DNA of 64,000 bases from Topomyia yanbarensis (taxonomy: Eukaryota > Arthropoda > Insecta > Diptera > Culicidae). Every line of letters starts with the position of its first letter. The first letter of the stretch is position 1. The DNA lies in contig NC_080670.1 of the NCBI RefSeq assembly GCF_030247195.1, forward strand, positions 41,897,524-41,961,523, in the 5' to 3' direction. The notes below the pieces were generated by a model that made no database searches, was not told the DNA's origin, and was given only the letters and a program-made list of their open reading frames with translations. Shown piece after piece: positions 59,429 through 64,000 of this stretch. Position numbers and translations under genes: made by a program.

Positions 59429-59623
59429 TTAGGTTCCTTACTGACACAGTTAACCTCACTTTTCTTGACAGTTCACTTGTACTGTTTACAGGAATATAGA
59501 AAAATTTGTGAACGACTAGATTCGCTCGAAGCAAATCGTAATGAATTTTTCTAAGTTCATGTAAACAGTACAAGCAAACTGTCAAAAATGAACACTCAGT
59601 TCATTTGTGCCGTCACCGTAAAT
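59429..59623. mobile_element. Palindromic MITE, copy 2 of 2
   Basis: Inverse copy of 5922-6095, about 195 bp. The left arm includes TTAGGTTCCTTACTGACAC and TTCTTGACAGTTCACTTGTA; the right arm includes TACAAGCAAACTGTCAAAAA and GTGCCGTCACCGTAAA. Non-coding. Confidence 0.7.
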
Positions 59624-59913
59624 TATTCAATAAACAAACTCTTTCATTTCATAACAGTAACAGTCGAAAATGTACACCGATAAAATTTTCTATATTGAAT
59701 CTATTGATATCATACATGATTTTTTGCTATTTGTAGCAGCACACAAAAATTATCCGTCACACATAAATATCATGTGAAAACCTGGGACGGGACATGCGAA
59801 GACGGTCTTCTTTTTCCCTCCCGATATTGATGTTATTTAGCAGGGAAAAATACGCTTGCAAAATAATTTCAAGCAAATGTCGACAATAGTGCTGTTCTGA
59901 TGCAGCATAGAAT

Positions 59914-59935
59914 TCTGCCGATAAGGTATGGATTT
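59914..59935. repeat. 22-bp direct repeat, left copy
   Basis: Begins TCTGCCGATAAGG and ends ATGGATTT. Identical to 63064-63085. A short T run follows it directly, as expected for the 3' side of a minus-strand retroposed insertion. Confidence 0.85.
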
Positions 59936-62900
59936 TTTTTTCGAGAGTTGTCCTACTGGAGCTGTAGAGCTAGGTTCTCGGAAGGGCTCCCCGTCAGAAT
60001 CACATACTACAATTTGCAGACGAGACAGACAATGTCGCCCAATAAAACACTGCATTAGGCCAATTGTAGCGGGCCGTGATTCTGAATGTGATATTCATTG
60101 TACGGTTCAGGTATGTGCGGGCGTAGGGACTCGCGATCGCGTGTATCATCGCGAAGGGCTCGAACATTTGTACGTTAACGTGCTCGATCGCGTGTGCGTT
60201 TGTATGTCGCGTGTGCGTTTGTATGTCGCGTGTGCTAACGTATATGAACTTCGCGTGTATAAATTCTATTTCATAACCGTGTGCCTTTCGCATATTCCCG
60301 TGTGTTCTAGAATGATCGCGCGCGGACCGTGAATCTGATACTTAATTTTTGGTGTACGGTTCAGATTCCAGAAGAAAGTGGGTTCTTACATATCATTAGA
60401 ATTCCCATTCATGTCGCCATAGAATGCGTGGTCTAGTGGATATAAGCTTTATTTTTTTATTGGTCCAACTGAATGTATGGACCTAAATTGCTAGAATGAA
60501 GGCTAAAGATTTACGGACGTGACCGATTCATGATCGCGCGCGTTTGCGGGTTCGCGTTTGAGACCGCGTTTGTAACGTCCTTAGTACTAAAACGTTCACA
60601 CAATTGCCGGAGTGTTATCAAGTTTACGCGATCTCGGGCATAGGTGTGCGTAGATGATCGCGAAGGGCTTAAGCGTTCGTATGTTGACGTGCTTTTCGCG
60701 TGTGCTCGCGCGTATGTGACTTCGCGTGTATACATTCGATTTTGAAACCCTGCGGCCATTCATATATTCGCGGACCGTCATTCTGATCTTTAGCTTTCGG
60801 TGTACGGATCACATTCTGACAGGGAGAGAGTTACCCCATATCACTAGAGTTTCCGGTCATGTCGCTATGGAACGTTTTGTCTAGTGGATATGGGAGTTAT
60901 TTTTCAATTTTATTATTTTTTTATTAACAAGGACCTAGATTGTTGGTACCAAGAATAGAGACTTCCGGACGATCCCGATTCATGATGGCGCGAGCGCGGG
61001 AGTTTGTAGGTTGGCGCTTGAGATCGTGTTGCTAAGTTTATGAGTGCTGAGATTTTCACCTTATCACCGGGGTGTAATCATGTTTGCGAGTTCGTGGGCG
61101 TAGGTTGCTTGGAAAATCGCGAGGGGCTCTAACGTTTGTGCGCTGACGTGATTTTGTAACGTGTGTTCTTGAATGGTCGCGCGAACCGTGAGTCTGATAT
61201 TAAATTTTCGGTGCGCGGTTAGAATTCTGGCAGAGAGTGGGATCCCTTATATCGATAGGGTTCCCTGTCATGTCGCCATGAGACGTGTTGTCTAATAGGT
61301 ATGAGCGTATTTTCTTAATTTGTCCAGCTGAAGGCATGGACCTAGGCTTCTAGGATCAAGGATAGACTTCCGGACGTGATCGATACGTAACCGCGTGCGC
61401 GAGGGCTTTTTTATAGGTTCATGCTTGAGACCGCGTTTGAGAATGTGTGAGTGTTAATACGTTCACTATCACCATCTTTGCTGACCCAGCTGAAGGCGGG
61501 TGTAGAATGGTAGTATAGGACTCGAAAAGAAGAAATAAAGGACAATATATGAGAGACGTAATAGATTAGATAGGTACAAGATACAGCTGAATTTATGATC
61601 ATCACATGAAAGACATACATTAGTACTTCAAACTCTACCAATACTTAAATAGCCAACCACCACACATAGCTCATCCTTTCTTTATTTTTATGTCGCTAGC
61701 CGTGCATTGAAGAATGCCTAAAACTCTGAACTAGGCCCCGTCGAGTCCAGTCCGTCATCTGTCCGTCTCGTCCTGTCGTGTCTGGGGCTTCCAGGTTACA
61801 TGCATTCACCAGACGCGACTAGCTTATGTCAGCTTAATTGTGCACTGATTTCGATTTGATAGATCCTACGAGTGAATGCACTTGGCCCAGTCACCTGTCG
61901 AGCATTTGTATATTTGCGAGTTTGAATGTTTACGTGTGTATGGGAAGTGTTGTATGTTGAGATATGTGTGTTACCTGTAAATAATAAGTTAATACAAATA
62001 GTATTTATGGATTAAAATAAGACATGTGTAATATGCTACTTGCAGTTTGTTGGTCGTTCCTACTTATCTGATTCAATTGAGTATGAGAGTACATCTCAAT
62101 TCTTCTAAAACCTGGCGACGTCTGATGGTAGCGAATAGTCATTGTTGGCAGCAATGTTACCCTTTTTTGATGAATGAACTCGAAGAGGTCATCATAGGAA
62201 TGTGACGCATGAGACCGAAAATAAATAAAACAAAATGAAATAAAGAGAACGGTTAGTATTAATATTGAGTATTATTTGAACAATGCACATGTAACATGCA
62301 ATAAAACTACTTGGAATCGTCTTAATGCCAGAAAATGATATATATTTACTATTAACGACAATTGCATTCCGTTAAAAGTTTCTCATGCTATGCTGACGGG
62401 GAATGGATGATTGATGTGCGTCGGTAAATTAATCGTACCTTCATTTGTCCAATCCGAATGAGTCGAATCGAATGCACGAATTGAACACCGATAAAAAGTG
62501 ATCCAAAGAAGGATTACCCACTATTCCATCATATAAGCCAGTTCTGCATCCATTCCCTGACCCATATGTCACAAATACTCAGACGAACACATACACAGAT
62601 AGACATACGACTAGCACATAACAATTTTACACTAGTACTAAAAACTACAATTATTACAACACAACACAACTAATAGGGTTCAACTGTTAATTTTTAATGC
62701 GCCTGTGCACGTTGACGAGATCGACCGATAAATCGACACACAATGACTCCCACTGCGAGCCGTGCTCAAAAAGACAGCCGCTAAGCTGTTGAACAATGTC
62801 TGCAAACACAGCCCACAGAAAAAGTCAATCCACGGCGACCCGCCAATCGTCCACGCCAGTGTGCACAGGTTCTTAGCTGACTGTTAGTTTGGGCTGGTGC

Positions 62901-63063
62901 GGAGTATGAAATAACAAAAAACATAAAAGGCCCATAAGCCCTCTCGGTCTCCTCGATGCACCACTATCGAGGCGTAATGCAATAACTATCTTAAAGCAGG
63001 TGTCTGCTCAAATATGCTTGAAGATGTTTTCAATACCGTCAAAGCCGTCAGCCTAGGAGAGGG
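59936..63063 (-). mobile_element. Putative retroposed non-coding insertion (3.1 kb)
   Basis: A 3128-bp block lies between identical 22-bp direct repeats. On the minus strand it starts CCCTCTCCTAGGCTGACGGC and ends CAACTCTCGAAAAAA. Long exact flanking duplication plus a terminal A run is the signature of target-primed reverse transcription by a LINE machinery. No open frame in it exceeds about 100 codons or shows a domain, so it would be a non-autonomous element or the copy of a long non-coding RNA. It contains the CG-rich satellite monomers at 60069-61440. The alternative is chance retention of a repeat at both ends. Confidence 0.5.
60069..61440. repeat. CG-rich satellite-like array, about three monomers of 0.41-0.51 kb
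   Basis: Landmarks recur in the same order. GCGAAGGGCT or GCGAGGGGCT occurs at 60151, 60659 and 61119. CATGTCGC-AT followed by GTCTAGTGGATAT or a variant occurs at 60409, 60858 and 61269. TTACGGACGTGACCGATTCA or TTCCGGACG occurs at 60511, 60963 and 61369. Monomers are 20-30 percent diverged by eye. The sequence is rich in CGCG, ATCGCG and CGTGTG words, unlike the surrounding AT-rich DNA. No coding function is apparent. Confidence 0.8.
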
Positions 63064-63085
63064 TCTGCCGATAAGGTATGGATTT
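63064..63085. repeat. 22-bp direct repeat, right copy
   Basis: Identical to 59914-59935, next to the putative 5' end of the 3.1-kb insertion. Confidence 0.85.
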
Positions 63086-63277
63086 GTGCCGAAAATAATA
63101 GAGCTCAAATATGACATGAATTTTGTTATCGGTTGTCTGAGCTGTGTAAAACAACATTAACCATAACTGTTGAGCAGAATAATAAAATAGAACGTGCATT
63201 TGGCATATTTGTTTCTATACATGTACATGCATCTAAGCAACATGTAAAATATATTTTCTAAAAACACCTTGTATAAA

Positions 63278-63532
63278 GCTAGGATATTACAATACTACCC
63301 AGATATTACCCACTTCAAGAAAATTAAAATCGTCAATAAAGGTCCGATTCTCAATGACAGACCATTGCCGCCCAGTTACGCCGGGTCACATAAATTGATA
63401 TATAAAAAAAATGCTTTCAACAATTCCATTTCACTTGTGCAGGACTGTAGCGTGTTGTTGACCGGTTTGACCTTTGAAGATGACGCCAGCCTTATGAGAG
63501 CGCTGAAATCTCTATCTAGTTTATATACTTAG
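63278..63532 (+). CDS. Exon-like open frame, unidentified protein C-terminus
   Basis: An 80-odd-codon plus-strand frame ends in a stop at 63530-63532 and lacks a plausible ATG at its left edge. It reads RILQYYPDITHFKKIKIVNK, GPILNDRPLPPSYAGSHKL, then SISLVQDCSVLLTGLTFEDD. The composition is balanced and protein-like, and no shadow frame explains it. An AG at 63276-63277 after a T-containing stretch (ACACCTTGTATAAAG) could be a splice acceptor, making this the last coding exon of a host gene running in from the left. I do not recognise the family. A retroposed gene fragment is the main alternative. Confidence 0.4.
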   Translation, partial: ARILQYYPDITHFKKIKIVNKGPILNDRPLPPSYAGSHKLIYKKNAFNNSISLVQDCSVLLTGLTFEDDASLMRALKSLSSLYT

Positions 63533-63540
63533 TCTGGATA

Positions 63541-64000
63541 GGTGTGCCATTTCTGTATACACGTAATTATTATCGTTCGAAAGTCTAACTCAAAAAGAAA
63601 ACCACCAAAGGGGCGCTACACTGAGTCTCCGCCAAGGGCGCCAGACGACCATGCTACGACACTGGGTAGAGTTACACAAATCTGGATTCACCTCGATAAG
63701 TGATACGAGCTATGCAACAGCCAGTAATCAAGCTACAATTTTTTATACTCATGAGGAAATATGGTTAACGTGACAGTAATTTAATGCATGTACTACTCCA
63801 AAGCATATGCAAGTACTCAATAAAATAAGAAAAATTAATATAATTTATTGATGATTTAGTGTACTAAAAGTAAACCAAAGAATATGTTCTTCGTGTTGAA
63901 GTGACTGCCGAAAATTGGTAACTGGTTTTGAACTCTTTTTGCGAATTATTAATACTCAACCCTCATACATAATTCAAAAGTCATCATTCACTCAGACAAG
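63541..64000. other. Right edge, nothing recognised
   Basis: 460 bp of AT-rich sequence with no open frame, repeat or element end. If the frame at 63278-63532 is a real last exon, part of this would be its 3' UTR; CAATAAAATAAG at 63819-63830 could serve as a polyadenylation signal. Confidence 0.35.

Overview
This is a stretch of insect nuclear DNA, almost certainly from a mosquito of the Aedes type. It is AT-rich and has no operons and no intact cellular gene. It is packed with element families known from culicine mosquitoes: DD37E (ITmD37E-type) mariner relatives, I-clade, Loa/Lian-like, R1-like and CR1/L2-like non-LTR retrotransposons, a Ty3/gypsy remnant, a tRNA-derived SINE and many short inverted-repeat elements (MITEs). 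It reads as intergenic or intronic sequence built up by nested insertions. The only candidate host coding sequence is a short exon-like ORF at 63.27-63.53 kb. Family assignments come from motifs and memory of the families, not from a search.

Layout. 0-3 kb: decayed Ty3/gypsy gag-protease on the minus strand, split by a 1318-bp DD37E transposon (985-2302). 3.9-6.1 kb: a MITE with a 7-bp target duplication, then a LINE ORF1-like gene (minus) cut by a 494-bp palindromic element flanked by TTAA, then a palindromic MITE. 6.8-7.8 kb: a second, internally deleted DD37E copy. 7.8-14.4 kb: mostly unrecognised sequence with two MITEs. 14.5-22.2 kb: a dead I/Outcast-like LINE (minus) next to a dead Loa/Lian-like LINE (plus) whose endonuclease carries a 286-bp (AT)n array. 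25.5-29.3 kb: an R1-like copy (minus) abutting an I-like RNase H and 3' tail (plus) that carries a hAT-like MITE. 33.3-39.5 kb: a complete, young-looking I-clade retrotransposon (minus) with a 14-bp target duplication, poly(A), two overlapping ORFs and a single-base frameshift. 39.9-41.2 kb: CR1-like and ORF1-family remnants. 44.7-48.9 kb: a 5'-truncated R1-like element inserted into a CR1/L2-like reverse transcriptase fragment, ending near a second (AT)n array. 52-59.6 kb: a cluster of short palindromic elements, a second copy of the TTAA element and a SINE. 59.9-63.1 kb: a 3.1-kb non-coding block between 22-bp direct repeats with a poly(A)-like end; it contains about three monomers of a CG-rich satellite.

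How the parts relate. The LINEs supply endonuclease, reverse transcriptase and in some cases RNase H. The SINE at 57.0 kb shares its 3' tail with the I-like LINE tail at 29.26 kb, suggesting it used that machinery. None of the MITEs encodes a transposase. The DD37E transposases are both broken. Apart from the I-clade element at 33.3-39.5 kb, which is one base from an intact ORF2, everything looks inactive.
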